A stretch of 64,000 nucleotides of DNA from Deltaproteobacteria bacterium (GTDB lineage: Bacteria > Bdellovibrionota_B > Oligoflexia > Oligoflexales > CAIYRB01). The stretch lies in the NCBI GenBank assembly GCA_016874735.1, contig VGTI01000016.1, forward strand, positions 1-64,000, given 5' to 3'. Positions 36,632-46,192 of the stretch are shown piece by piece (position 1 is the stretch's first letter; each line of letters opens with the position of its first letter). The translations under genes and the position numbers were made by a program. Under the pieces are notes generated by a model. It saw only the letters and a program-made list of their open reading frames with translations, had not been told where the DNA came from and ran no database searches.

Positions 36632-38011
36632 TTAGGCTGCAGGCTCTGGGAAACGTCTGGCGATGGTCTCACGGCGGTACCCGAAGATGCGCGCAACATC
36701 GTGATCGACCATCCAGCCTCCGGTCAAAGCACCCAAAATACCAACCGGTGGTTTGTAGCGCACAAAATCCACCATCAAGGTCCCCCCGCCAAGCTCGCTA
36801 AACTGGTGGGTGTGATGCCACACTGCGAACGGTCCACGTAGCTGCTGATCGACAAAGCCACGCGGAGGATCCCACCCGATAATCTCAGTCGTCCACTTGA
36901 ACGATATGCCATGGAGGCGCAATTTGTAGTAAATGAGCGTCTTATTCTCAATCTCCGACGTCGATTTACCCACGACGTTGAAGCTGAGCCAAGGCGGCGT
37001 TAACTCTTCAAGATTTCGCTCATCAGAAAAATACTTAGCCACCTCAGTTAAAGGCGCGGGCAACCACTGCGCGGATCTCAACCAGTCGGTGTCACGCAAC
37101 GCATCCGTGCCGAGTAGATCATCAACCGCGGAGGCAACTGTCGGAAACTTGAATTGGTGGCCAAGCTCCAGCGCCTTAACAGGGATAACTTTGGTGCTTG
37201 CCAGTACCATCTGTGCCGCCTCGCCAAGAGCCACCTTCATGACAGCAGAGGGCGCCTTCAGTACGGGCCCACTGGCCCGACCCGTTAGCTGCCTATGTAG
37301 CTCAACAAAGCGACACGGGTTCGGTGCTGTCGCGTTAATGGGTCCCTCGGCTTTGTCGTTACTGAGCGCCGTCAGAATCAACCCGACCATGTCATCCAAG
37401 TGAATCCAGCTGAACCACTGGTCGCCAGAACCGGGTGCCGCCCCTAATCCTAAACGGTAGAGTTTTGCCAATTTGGGTAAGGCACCGCCACCGTGAGCCA
37501 AGACAACGCCAATCCGCAACAGCGCGACACGCACACCGAGCGGTTTAAGCGGATCCGTCGCTGCCTCCCACTGGGCACAGAGCTGGCCCGTAAACTGAGT
37601 ACTCGCCGCACTAGATTCCGTCAGGCTCTCGTCGCCTGCGTCGGGATAATACCCGATCGCCGATGCCTGCACGACGACCCGCGGCTTGCGACGCGCCCGC
37701 GTCACGGCTTGGACCATTGCTTCGGTAGGACCTAGTCTTGAGGCCATGAGCCGGGCCTTTTTTGCATCTGTCCAGCGACCCTCGGCTATGCTCTCACCGG
37801 CTAAATTAACGACTGCATCGATACCGTCAATAGCACAATCCGGTAATTCTTTGCAGTCAGGGCCCCACTGGAACACTGTACACGGAAACGATAACTGTTC
37901 TCTCCTGATGCCTCTGCTAACAATAGACACCTGATCACCACGCTTAACTAAAGCCTGGCCTAGGGCCTGCCCGATAAGTCCAGTAGCTCCGAGTATGAGT
38001 ACATGTGCCAT
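36632..38011 (-). CDS. TIGR01777 family epimerase fused to a C-terminal SRPBCC domain
   Basis: A 459-residue cytosolic protein. Residues 1 to about 300 are an NAD(P)-binding SDR-type epimerase (LILGATGLIGQAL, VNLAGESIAEGRW of TIGR01777), and about 310 to 459 form an SRPBCC/polyketide-cyclase-like lipid-binding domain (YFSDERNLEELTPPWLSF, VRYKPPVGILG). Single-domain TIGR01777 proteins are common and their function is uncertain; the fusion suggests action on a hydrophobic ligand. It follows the ABC transporter gene by 50 bases, possibly in the same transcript. Confidence 0.88.
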   Translation of the reverse strand: MAHVLILGATGLIGQALGQALVKRGDQVSIVSRGIRREQLSFPCTVFQWGPDCKELPDCAIDGIDAVVNLAGESIAEGRWTDAKKARLMASRLGPTEAMVQAVTRARRKPRVVVQASAIGYYPDAGDESLTESSAASTQFTGQLCAQWEAATDPLKPLGVRVALLRIGVVLAHGGGALPKLAKLYRLGLGAAPGSGDQWFSWIHLDDMVGLILTALSNDKAEGPINATAPNPCRFVELHRQLTGRASGPVLKAPSAVMKVALGEAAQMVLASTKVIPVKALELGHQFKFPTVASAVDDLLGTDALRDTDWLRSAQWLPAPLTEVAKYFSDERNLEELTPPWLSFNVVGKSTSEIENKTLIYYKLRLHGISFKWTTEIIGWDPPRGFVDQQLRGPFAVWHHTHQFSELGGGTLMVDFVRYKPPVGILGALTGGWMVDHDVARIFGYRRETIARRFPEPAA

Positions 38012-38061
38012 AGGTCTAGGTCCTTAATATAGAGGCAGCCACCAACGATGGTAGCTCATTT

Positions 38062-40098
38062 TCACTCTGCGCGCAGCGCCTCAATCACCTGGAGACGCTC
38101 CGCACGCCGCGCCGGAAATAAACCAGAAAACATACCGACAGCAACAATACTGCCAACGGCCGTAAGGATGGCGACAGGTTCAAATACCCACTCAAATTTC
38201 AGCTTGGGAACAAACTTGGTCGCTGCAAAAATCATGAGCTCAGTCGCCGCGAATCCGGCACCAATTCCTATCATCCCAGCCACGGAGCACAGTACTAAAG
38301 ACTCCATGAGCACCTGCATGCGTATACTGCGATTGGTCGCACCGAGTGCCTTGTGGAGACCAATCTCCTTGATGCGCTCGGTCACCGACACCAGCATCAT
38401 GTTATGTATGCCGATGCCCCCAACCAACAGGGATAAAAAAGCAATCGCTGTCAATAATGCTGCGAAAATGGTCAGAAACCGTTTAGTCTGAGCGACCAGA
38501 GTGCCCTCGGTATCTACCATGAATCGGCCCGATTTACCGTAGCGCAGCCCGAAATAAGACTTAATCTTCCGCGCGACTAACTCAACGTCCGATTCTGATC
38601 GTACCTGTACAGCAAACTGATACATCCGGCTCGACATGTAACTGCCAACGGCCTGATACACCGTGTAAGGCATGCTGATTTGCGTGTTCGGCCGATGCCA
38701 TTCCTGGTTTGATTTTTGTGGTTTAGCCACACCTATGATCCGGCACGGTACCGATCTATCCGCATCTACTGTTACAGTGATCATTTGCCCGAGCGATGAC
38801 TGACCGGGAAATAACTGCGTGGCAAGCTCGCTACCTAGGACGCAAACGAGAGCACGTTGCTCCACATGATAAGGGGAGAGCCAGCGCCCCTCGGCCATTT
38901 GGATGTTGGTAATGGCTGCATACTCGTGGTTGACGCCGCGTAGCCGGACGTTTTCGGAGACCGAGCGCCCGCCAGCGGTAGCCGTATTTTGCCATGACGA
39001 TAGTACCGGTGACAGGTATCTGATCTCGGGAAATACGCGCCGCACAGCTGATAAATCGCTGTCGACTGTGAATCCACCAAACTCACGTCTGGTCTCGTCG
39101 CTCGCCCGTCGCTCCCAGTTGGGATAGCCACGCACGACGAGTTTATTGACTCCGAGCGCCTCAAATCCTTCCATGATCCTGGCTTTGGTGAACTCACCTA
39201 GGGAAATCATCGCCTGAACCGCAGCAATCCCAATAATGATACCTAACATCGTAAGCACTGATTTGGTCCGACTGCGGAGCAGATTTTTTAGGGCGCTGGG
39301 TAGGGTTTTGCCCGCTAGCCTCGCGACGTTATCGCTCCAAGCACCAGGTAGCTTAAGGTTCTCGCTTGTAGTCAGCTCACCGCTAAGACGCTGCAATCCA
39401 CCCTCGCTGACGACACCATCACGCACATGCAACACTCTCGCGGCGGAGCGCGCTACTTCGTGGTCATGTGTGATCATGACAATGGTGCGTCCCTGAGCAT
39501 GTATTTCACGGAAGATCTGCATGATCTCGGCCGCACTGCGACTGTCTAAATTACCTGTGGGCTCATCGGCAAGTATCAGAGACGCGTCCGTCAACAGGGC
39601 TCGCGCGATCGCAACACGCTGCTGCTGGCCACCGGAGAGTTGGCTTGGGTGGTGGAACAATCGGTCACCCAGTCCGAGCCGCTCTGCCAGACTTATAGCT
39701 TTAGCTCGTAAATCGCCACCCTCAGGTGGCAGTTCTTGGGGGTAACGAGCAGGCAGCAGGATGTTGTCCAGCACTGTGGCTCGTGGCAGCAGATGAAATT
39801 GCTGAAACACGAAACCAACCTTGCGATTGCGGAGGTAGGCAGCCTCTGGGCCGTCGATACCGGTGATATCGGCTCCATCAAAATAGACGCGACCGCCTGT
39901 AGGCTTGAGCAAGCAGCCTAGAATGTAGAATAGCGTCGACTTACCCGACCCCGAGGGCCCTTGAATCGCAACAAATTCGCCATGATTGATCGTAAAATTG
40001 ACGCGTCGCAGAATCTCAATCGAGCGGCCTTCAAGCATATAGGCGAAATCAAGCTCTACCACCTTAATGAGCGGCGGTTCCATCTGGTCGCGGCTCAC
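38062..40098 (-). CDS. MacB-type ABC exporter (ATPase + permease)
   Basis: A 678-residue inner-membrane protein. The N-terminal ATPase has Walker [10 protein letters not shown] (47-55), signature LSGGQQQR, Walker [15 protein letters not shown] linker leads to one membrane helix, a periplasmic MacB_PCD domain and three C-terminal helices with FtsX signature ([30 protein letters not shown]). MacB systems export macrolides, toxins or peptides with a membrane-fusion protein and TolC. A GTG start at 40098 overlaps the stop of the MFP gene (GTGA); ATG 40083 is the alternative. Confidence 0.92.
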   Translation of the reverse strand: MSRDQMEPPLIKVVELDFAYMLEGRSIEILRRVNFTINHGEFVAIQGPSGSGKSTLFYILGCLLKPTGGRVYFDGADITGIDGPEAAYLRNRKVGFVFQQFHLLPRATVLDNILLPARYPQELPPEGGDLRAKAISLAERLGLGDRLFHHPSQLSGGQQQRVAIARALLTDASLILADEPTGNLDSRSAAEIMQIFREIHAQGRTIVMITHDHEVARSAARVLHVRDGVVSEGGLQRLSGELTTSENLKLPGAWSDNVARLAGKTLPSALKNLLRSRTKSVLTMLGIIIGIAAVQAMISLGEFTKARIMEGFEALGVNKLVVRGYPNWERRASDETRREFGGFTVDSDLSAVRRVFPEIRYLSPVLSSWQNTATAGGRSVSENVRLRGVNHEYAAITNIQMAEGRWLSPYHVEQRALVCVLGSELATQLFPGQSSLGQMITVTVDADRSVPCRIIGVAKPQKSNQEWHRPNTQISMPYTVYQAVGSYMSSRMYQFAVQVRSESDVELVARKIKSYFGLRYGKSGRFMVDTEGTLVAQTKRFLTIFAALLTAIAFLSLLVGGIGIHNMMLVSVTERIKEIGLHKALGATNRSIRMQVLMESLVLCSVAGMIGIGAGFAATELMIFAATKFVPKLKFEWVFEPVAILTAVGSIVAVGMFSGLFPARRAERLQVIEALRAE

Positions 40099-40979
40099 AG
40101 CTCACCGCCCATAGTGAGAAAATCGACCATTTTGATTTTGTCACCTAAGCTCACCCCACTCTTGATCTCAAAAGACTCATCGTTACTGATGCCAACTTGA
40201 ATAGGTCTGCGTTCACCTGTAGCCAGAGTTACAAAGTATCCTTGGGGCCCACGCTGCACGAATTCATGTGGCAGCATGAGCGCGCCCTTGACCTCATTGA
40301 CGATGATATCGATCACGACTGACATCCCAGGGCGTATTTTATCGTCATATTCTGCAATCGTAATATTCAGGGGAAATTCGACGCGCGCTCTATCTCCGCC
40401 AGTCTGTTCTTTAGCTGCGAGCGCTATCTCGCCAATGGTGCCGTTATAGGTCCGATCGGGGACCGCTACGGCGCGGATCAACACGGGCAAACCGACTTTC
40501 AGCTTGCTGATCTCCACCTCTGGTACATTAGAGGTGACGGTTAACTTGCTCACGTCGTCAATCCGGACCAGCGCCCCATCTACTGTCATGCCACTCCCGC
40601 CGCCAGTGACGTATTCCCCCTCACGCTTCCATACTTGTGCGACCACACCTGTGAGTGGTGAGCGTAGCGGAAACACTTCCTCTTGCCCGCCACCTATGGC
40701 TTGCGCCACGCTAACGATCGGAGCACCCGCAACAATACGGTCTCCAACTTTGACAAAAAGACGCTGAACGTAGCCATTATAGGGAGCAGCTATGTTGGCA
40801 TATCTTTTCGGCATCACTGTGCCCGAAATGGTCACCTTGACGATCATATCGCCCTGGGCCACAGTGCCGATAGGTAACTGACGCTCTCGGCCGCTCGCCG
40901 GTAAACGCCATACGCCAATTGCTACCAGCGCCAGACATATAGTACCAAGGGCCAGCTTAAGCAGTCGCTGCGGTTTCAT
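40095..40979 (-). CDS. MacA-like membrane-fusion protein (RND/HlyD type)
   Basis: A 294-residue periplasmic adaptor anchored by one N-terminal helix. The barrel-sandwich (lipoyl-like) region is evident at AAPYNGYVQRLFVKVGDRIVAGAPIVSV, followed by beta-barrel segments (VKVTISGTV, IRPGMSVVIDI). It links the MacB-like protein to the TolC-like channel. The hairpin seems short, with almost no coiled coil, so this is a compact member. I chose ATG 40979 (ATGAGG nine bases upstream); ATG 40994 is possible. It overlaps the TolC-like gene by 23 bases. Confidence 0.85.
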   Translation of the reverse strand: MKPQRLLKLALGTICLALVAIGVWRLPASGRERQLPIGTVAQGDMIVKVTISGTVMPKRYANIAAPYNGYVQRLFVKVGDRIVAGAPIVSVAQAIGGGQEEVFPLRSPLTGVVAQVWKREGEYVTGGGSGMTVDGALVRIDDVSKLTVTSNVPEVEISKLKVGLPVLIRAVAVPDRTYNGTIGEIALAAKEQTGGDRARVEFPLNITIAEYDDKIRPGMSVVIDIIVNEVKGALMLPHEFVQRGPQGYFVTLATGERRPIQVGISNDESFEIKSGVSLGDKIKMVDFLTMGGEL

Positions 40980-42360
40980 AAATTGTTGCCTCATAGTAGC
41001 GGTACTGCGCTATTGCGGTCAGCAAATTGATATAATTCGTATAATAACTCACGCGGGCTGACAGGAGGTCACTAAGACCCGTTACCAGATCAAGATAGGC
41101 CACTTTGCCCTGTCGGTAATCTTCCTCAAGCGTGGCGAAGTTAACCTGCTCAAGGCGCATCAGCTCCCGGTTGAGCTGCAAGTTGTTTTTTAGGTTGCGA
41201 AGCGTCTCCATCAATTTCGCAATACCCGTTGCACGCACGTACAATTTATCGCGGTTATCCCGATTTTGGATGGTGAGCTGACTTGCGCTCAGATCGATAT
41301 CGCGTCGCCGACTCCCAGCATCCCAGATATTGTAGTTAACGCCTAGGAGCACGTTCCAGTTCCACTGATTAGCTTTGGCCTCAGCCGGAGCAAAAGCCAA
41401 GTAGGAGGGCACCTGGTAGTTAAGCGTAGAGCTTACTGTCACCACCGGGAGGTTACGTCGTCGCGCGAGATCGATATTAACCGTGGCTACCTCGGCCTCT
41501 AGCGCTGCGATTTTAGCCAAATAACTCGCCTCCACGGTCGGAACTTTGATCGGCAGACCTGGCTCTTCGCGCTGTAAATCCTCTGCGGTTAACGTGACAA
41601 AAGTGACATCGCTAGTACCGGGAGGCACACCCATCACACGTCGCAGTTCGATGGTGGCATTAGCCTTGGCCACCTGGGCATTACCAACCTCGATCGCTGC
41701 TCTTTGGGCCTGGCTCTTGAGACGAAAATACTCCCGCTTCGTTTTAAGTCCTTGCTTATAAAGAGACTCAAGTTTACTTAGCTGCTTAGCCGTAAGTTGA
41801 GCCTGTTGCTGATTGGTGTTGAGTAAGATATCAGCTTGAGACAACGCATAGTATGCACGCGACACTTCTAGAAGAGTCGTGTCTCTAGTCTCCAGGAAGT
41901 TCAATCTGGCAATCTCCAGGTTGGCTTCACTGATATCATGCTGCATCAAACTTTGGCCATTATCGTAAACAGTCTCGGTGAGACTGAGGCCTAGCTGGCT
42001 AAACCACGGCGAACTGCTGCGCGCCAAGGGCTGAAGTGTCCCGCCGCCTGTATTGCCGCCCCCACCGCCAGTTCCGGCACCGACCACGGTAAACTGCTGC
42101 ACACCACTACGCATAAGACCCTGGGTCGTCGTGAGATCGAGCGAGGGTAGATAACGAGCCCTAGCTCGATCGACTTGAGCCTCACGCACCTCAATGGTGC
42201 TGCGGGCCTGCTGCATGGAGGGGGCGTTCTCCAAAGCGTAACGCAGTGCCTCTGCAAGATTCATGGGCGCAGCCGCTGCCGGTTTGGTGCACAGGATTAT
42301 CGCATATAAAGCCGCGATCCCAGTCTGGAAGATAAACTGACGCACAGCCACCCCTCTCAT
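40957..42360 (-). CDS. TolC family outer-membrane efflux protein
   Basis: A 467-residue outer-membrane channel subunit with a signal peptide (ALYAIILCTKPAAAA) and two long helical repeats typical of TolC (ALRYALENAPSMQQARSTIEV near the N-terminus; QVNFATLEEDYRQGKVAYLDLVTG near the end). A Gly/Asn-rich insert near residue 80 may be a surface loop. It is first of three overlapping export genes. A GTG at 42345 with GAGGGG is an alternative start. Confidence 0.9.
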   Translation of the reverse strand: MRGVAVRQFIFQTGIAALYAIILCTKPAAAAPMNLAEALRYALENAPSMQQARSTIEVREAQVDRARARYLPSLDLTTTQGLMRSGVQQFTVVGAGTGGGGGNTGGGTLQPLARSSSPWFSQLGLSLTETVYDNGQSLMQHDISEANLEIARLNFLETRDTTLLEVSRAYYALSQADILLNTNQQQAQLTAKQLSKLESLYKQGLKTKREYFRLKSQAQRAAIEVGNAQVAKANATIELRRVMGVPPGTSDVTFVTLTAEDLQREEPGLPIKVPTVEASYLAKIAALEAEVATVNIDLARRRNLPVVTVSSTLNYQVPSYLAFAPAEAKANQWNWNVLLGVNYNIWDAGSRRRDIDLSASQLTIQNRDNRDKLYVRATGIAKLMETLRNLKNNLQLNRELMRLEQVNFATLEEDYRQGKVAYLDLVTGLSDLLSARVSYYTNYINLLTAIAQYRYYEATIYETAATA

Positions 42361-42449
42361 CTAAACTAGGGGGCTTCCGGACAGCCCCACCATGGCATTT
42401 AACCGCAGGAGGAGGCTCGTCGGCAAAGGTATTCTGAGCAAATCGCGGT

Positions 42450-43250
42450 TCACTGACTGCCATCGGTCTTAGTTAGCAGACCAGCCATGAGCGCACGCTC
42501 GCTTTTTAGGGTATTTAAGTAGGGCTCGTAGTAATACTTTAGCCGATGCTCGAAACCTACTGTGAGCTCCCGCTCCCTGAGTGCCTTGGGCAAGTCCAGG
42601 AGCACATCGCGGAGCGATTTCTTATAGGTTTGCGGAATGTTGGGGCCGAGTGGTAGTTGCTTAATCTTCTCCTCAACCGACAACTTACTCGTCTCAGCCT
42701 TCTCCATAAAGGTCCGAATCTTACCGTAATCGGCGATACGCGCCTCGATGCGCGCAATCAGCTCGTCCATGATGGCAATCTGACGTAAGAGCAGCTTGCC
42801 CGGAGTCAATAATTCCAGCATCGCTGCATGCTCTTCAGCCGTCAACGCTGAGGCCTGCTTCAGAAAGAATCCCCGGTACGTCGAGGTGTAGTAATTGATG
42901 AAGATCACCTCTTCCATAGGCTTACGCTGCCCATGATTCAATAACTCAGACAACAGATATTTAAAACATTTGACGTCGGCGCTGTAGTAAGTTTGCGCTC
43001 CATCTTTAGTGATGGTCACCAGGCCCTGCGATTCCAATTGCTCGAGAATCCGCATAATTTGGACTGACTGAATAACAACCTGCTCGTTGGCCGTACCCAT
43101 AAGTAGGAATCCAGCGTAGAGGTCGACAAAAAAGCGGATTTCCGACATCCGCGTCCGCTTAGCCATGCTGGTCGCGCTGATCAAAGCACAGTGAATGATT
43201 GTCTGGAAAATCTTCGAAACTGACACCTTGCGCTGCATTTTTGACGGCAT
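42450..43250 (-). CDS. possible winged-helix protein upstream of the efflux genes
   Basis: A 266-residue, mainly helical protein that I cannot place firmly. ILEQLESQGLVTITKDGAQTYYSAD reads like the recognition helix and wing of a PadR/MarR-like winged helix. After it come long amphipathic helices and a charged C-terminus. It sits between the LOG gene (22 bases) and tolC-like gene (89 bases), so a regulator of the export operon is plausible. It could instead be a structural protein. GGTGA lies before the ATG. Confidence 0.5.
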   Translation of the reverse strand: MPSKMQRKVSVSKIFQTIIHCALISATSMAKRTRMSEIRFFVDLYAGFLLMGTANEQVVIQSVQIMRILEQLESQGLVTITKDGAQTYYSADVKCFKYLLSELLNHGQRKPMEEVIFINYYTSTYRGFFLKQASALTAEEHAAMLELLTPGKLLLRQIAIMDELIARIEARIADYGKIRTFMEKAETSKLSVEEKIKQLPLGPNIPQTYKKSLRDVLLDLPKALRERELTVGFEHRLKYYYEPYLNTLKSERALMAGLLTKTDGSQ

Positions 43251-43272
43251 AAATCACCATGAAAAATCGAGA

Positions 43273-43998
43273 TTACTCATCACTACTCTGATCCGCACTT
43301 TTTCTCTTTCTGTTACCATCTTTATTTTCGGTCCGAAATCTATTGATATCAACCTCGAGTATTTTAACCACCTCGTCGACAGAATGGGCTAATTTTAGCA
43401 TCGAGAAATCACGTTCCGACATGAGTTTATTGGCCAAGGGGAATTTCCTCAGCCACTCCATCAACTGCTGCCACGATTCGTCATCGGCAAGTAGCACCAG
43501 CGGCCGGGGCTTAATGTGATTCACTTGCATGAGTTGCCAGGTATAAAACAGCTCGAGCAATGTGCCAATTCCACCGGGGACCATGATCACAGCGTGCGAA
43601 AGCCGCATAAATTCATCCAAGCGACTTGAGAAACGGCGGTGCTGGCTCTTCACATCGAGATGGGAGTTCGCATCCGACTCAAACGGCAGCTCAATCGGCA
43701 GCCCTATGGACCATGCGCCTTTACTTCCAGCCTTGGCCCCCTTATTGGCAGCCTCCATCAGTCCGGGGCCACCACCAGTCACGATATCAACGCCCAGACG
43801 AGATAGACCCTCCGCCAACTTCTCTACTTGCTGGTATATGGCGCTATCCGAGCTGATGCGGGCCGAACCAAAAATACAGACACGGTAGAACTCCGTCTCC
43901 ATCTCTGTTAGCAGGCCATCGATATCAGCCACAATATCATATAACTGCCTAATCTTACTTGTTAAAACTTTTCTTACGCGCTTTTGCTTGAGGACCAT
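43273..43998 (-). CDS. LOG family (lonely-guy-like) nucleotide phosphoribohydrolase
   Basis: A 241-residue Rossmann-fold protein. LOG signatures are complete: VCIFGSAR at the N-terminal strand, GGGPGLMEAANKGA and the catalytic PGGIGTLLELF (PGGxGTxxE). LOG proteins hydrolyse nucleoside 5'-monophosphates (cytokinin-type riboside monophosphates in plants; AMP-like in bacteria). The start is unclear: ATG 43998 matches the family, ATG 44034 lacks a ribosome-binding site. It is the first gene of the leftward 36.6-44.0 kb cluster. Confidence 0.88.
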   Translation of the reverse strand: MVLKQKRVRKVLTSKIRQLYDIVADIDGLLTEMETEFYRVCIFGSARISSDSAIYQQVEKLAEGLSRLGVDIVTGGGPGLMEAANKGAKAGSKGAWSIGLPIELPFESDANSHLDVKSQHRRFSSRLDEFMRLSHAVIMVPGGIGTLLELFYTWQLMQVNHIKPRPLVLLADDESWQQLMEWLRKFPLANKLMSERDFSMLKLAHSVDEVVKILEVDINRFRTENKDGNRKRKSADQSSDE

Positions 43999-44127
43999 AG
44001 TGAGCTCACTTCGGGCTATGCCACAAAAACTCATAACTATTTATAATATTTCAAATTTTATAAACATATGCAACTTTATGACGCTGCCTACTACAACCAC
44101 GCTAAATCAACAGCCTCACATCAGAGC

Positions 44128-44154
44128 TAAACTTGAGTCAAAGCATGCCGATGA
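44128..44154 (+). promoter_or_regulatory. sigma-28-like promoter for the PDZ gene
   Basis: TAAACTTG (44128-44135), 11-base spacer, GCCGATGA (44147-44154). Transcription would begin near 44161, too close for a GTG start at 44167 but well placed for ATG 44197. Confidence 0.55.
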
Positions 44155-44196
44155 CCTGAGAGCAGGGTGCCGTTGCCACCGAGTATGGGTTATTAC

Positions 44197-44895
44197 ATGC
44201 GTCGTCTCTTCCCACCAATGATAGCAGGTTTGGCAGCAATGTCTGCCAGCTCTGGGGAATTAGTCAAAAAAGAGGATACCGAGCTCGGATTCGCTATCGT
44301 CGGCGCTATCGTACAAAAAAACAGTGAGAGTAATGTGGCACTCATTAAAGAGGATTCCGGAGCGGTTAAAGCCGTTAAACGGGATTTCATCATACTAGAT
44401 AAATACAAAGTTTTGTCCGTTTATCAAAACTCCATCCACGCCATAGACCGAGAGGGAAAAACCTATCTCATTTACCACGGCAAATTTATGGACGATGGCA
44501 CCAAAACAGCGAGCCAGGGTGCTCGCACGCAAACGCAGGACCGCTACCGCGAAGAGGGATTCGAAAGGCGGGGCGGTACGATTAGCGTCAGCGCATCTTA
44601 CCGCGACAAGCTCGTCAAGGAAGATCTGGCCAAAATCCTGATGCAAGCGACAGCTGAGCCTTTCATGGAGAACGGGCTCATCGCAGGCTTCAAAATGTCG
44701 CAAATTGACGAGGGCAGTATTTACGCCAAGGCGGGACTCCAGGACGGAGACGTAGTCACGAATATTAACGGTACCGAGCTCAATAATGTTTCCGCCTCGA
44801 TCAGCCTACTGAAATCACTCAAAGGCACGGAACACATTGATATCGAGCTGCGTCGCAACGGCCAGTCGCAAAAAGTCACAATTGATGTCAAATGA
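44197..44895 (+). CDS. GspC-like protein (HR region + PDZ domain)
   Basis: A 232-residue protein related to type II secretion component GspC: the first part resembles its homology region (LGFAIVGAIVQKNSESNVALI...VKRDFIILDKYKVLSVYQNSIH), and the C-terminus is a PDZ domain (GLIAGFKMSQIDEGSIYAKAGLQDGDVVTNINGTEL). GspC is an inner-membrane protein that links the secretin. Here only a short hydrophobic N-terminus (LFPPMIAGLAAM) is seen, and no other gsp gene is nearby. ATG 44197 is preferred because of the promoter at 44128-44154; upstream GTG 44167 and ATG 44185 are possible. It might regulate a remote secretion system. Confidence 0.65.
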   Translation: MRRLFPPMIAGLAAMSASSGELVKKEDTELGFAIVGAIVQKNSESNVALIKEDSGAVKAVKRDFIILDKYKVLSVYQNSIHAIDREGKTYLIYHGKFMDDGTKTASQGARTQTQDRYREEGFERRGGTISVSASYRDKLVKEDLAKILMQATAEPFMENGLIAGFKMSQIDEGSIYAKAGLQDGDVVTNINGTELNNVSASISLLKSLKGTEHIDIELRRNGQSQKVTIDVK

Positions 44896-44918
44896 CTTTC
44901 CCGAAAGCATGGCGCCAG

Positions 44919-45932
44919 TCATAACTCGGATGGCATAGCGATCAATGACCCGTCAGTGGCGCCACCGGATACGGCGTTCAGCATCGAATAGGTGGGAGGT
45001 ATTTTACTGTCGGTGTACTTGATCGTACCTACCCACCCACTCATATCGAGAGTCACAGATCCGCTACTGTACCAAACATGATCCTTTGACGATGAGTTAG
45101 CAGTGACGCCCTTATAACTAATTTTTGTCCACTTATACTTACGCACGGGCAGACTGCGCGCAGTGTCCAGTGAGGTAGTGGTGATAGTCTCATTTTTAAT
45201 TATTTTTAGACAATCATCACCCAGAGTTTTTATGTCGCCGGTCTCAAGCACTGTACATCCACCCAAGTTTTTATTGCCTGCATGGGTCATCGCACGTTGG
45301 GTCTTTTTTATTACCACGCCATCGACTTCGTATTCGACCACCGAATCGGTGATCGTCTGTGTCATTTCCGTTATCTTCGGACATTTTACGTCGCTTTTGG
45401 CGCCGCTAGCCCACTTGAATCCGTTCATAGCTGAAACATCAGCACCCTCGCAGACTGCATAATAATAGTGTCGGTTTTTTCCCTGGACACTCTTTAACAC
45501 ATAGTCCGGGCTCGTCAGCACGATCCTCAGACACTCAGAGACATCGCTCTCTAGTTTAATGACCACGGATTTTTTATTGGCTACCGCAGCCGAATCCTTG
45601 AATTTATCTTCGATGCACTTGATGAAGTCACTCTTGGTCTCGGGTTCGGGCTGCACGTTATAAAATTCACTGCTGGTATTCAATTCATAGAGCAGTTGGG
45701 CCTGCGTATAGGGCTCAAGTACGAACCCAGGCGCTACTGCAAGATCGATGGCATCGATTAAGATGCCATCGTTCGGTAGCGGCATAGTCGATGAGTCTGA
45801 TATCTCAGCAGCCTTTGAGCCGCCTTTTTTTGTGACCTTCTCCACCACGCCGCAGGCTGAAAATCCTATCGACAGCATGCCTATCATGAGCCGCAGCATA
45901 AGTGGCGCAACATGTACGGGACTAACATCCAT
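44919..45932 (-). CDS. lipoprotein of unknown function
   Basis: A 337-residue predicted lipoprotein (FSAC lipobox). Several Cys residues in the mature part (KCIEDKF, ECLRIVL, AVCEGAD, KCPKITE, GCTVLE, CLKII) suggest disulfides. The sequence has many beta-type stretches, and I recognise no family. ATG 45932 follows AAGGA by seven bases. A TATAAT hexamer on the minus strand (45969-45974) may be its -10; no good -35 is seen. Confidence 0.65.
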   Translation of the reverse strand: MDVSPVHVAPLMLRLMIGMLSIGFSACGVVEKVTKKGGSKAAEISDSSTMPLPNDGILIDAIDLAVAPGFVLEPYTQAQLLYELNTSSEFYNVQPEPETKSDFIKCIEDKFKDSAAVANKKSVVIKLESDVSECLRIVLTSPDYVLKSVQGKNRHYYYAVCEGADVSAMNGFKWASGAKSDVKCPKITEMTQTITDSVVEYEVDGVVIKKTQRAMTHAGNKNLGGCTVLETGDIKTLGDDCLKIIKNETITTTSLDTARSLPVRKYKWTKISYKGVTANSSSKDHVWYSSGSVTLDMSGWVGTIKYTDSKIPPTYSMLNAVSGGATDGSLIAMPSEL

Positions 45933-45968
45933 AGGAGGTTCCTTCTGTTTGGGAACACGTGACACTCT

Positions 45969-45974
45969 ATTATA
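45969..45974 (-). promoter_or_regulatory. possible -10 box (TATAAT)
   Basis: Minus-strand TATAAT, 37 bases ahead of the lipoprotein start at 45932. The -35 position (TGGTAG) is poor, so the call is tentative. Confidence 0.3.
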
Positions 45975-46115
45975 GCCGCCTCATAGTAGAGCTACCAGGA
46001 AGCGACCACGTAAAAATGCGACATAATACAAACTCGCAAGTCAAAACCGAGTCCCACGTCGGACAAAACCAAATGCCGCAACACCCCAACTTCATTGATA
46101 TATGGGCCATAGTTC

Positions 46116-46143
46116 TAAAGTTTTTTTAGACCCAAGCCGAATC
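46116..46143 (+). promoter_or_regulatory. sigma-28-like promoter for the 46.2-48.5 kb gene set
   Basis: TAAAGTTT (46116-46123), 12-base spacer, GCCGAATC (46136-46143), 49 bases before the start at 46193. The same -10 variant and spacer appear before the CheA-like gene at 7.5 kb. Confidence 0.65.
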
Positions 46144-46192
46144 CACAATGAGTTAGGTGTCGGTGTGGCAGCTAAAGATAGGAACTTTAGAG

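Noticed and set aside
46155-46192. minus-strand TAAAGTTC-N12-GCCACACC as another sigma-28 site
   Set aside because: The -10 lacks the CGAT core, and the nearest leftward start (45932) is more than 200 bases away with a better -10 in between.
46183-46192. AACTTTAGAG next to the lipoprotein start as a separate regulatory repeat
   Set aside because: It resembles the -35 box motif seen elsewhere, but it overlaps the ribosome-binding region and lacks a partner box at the right distance.
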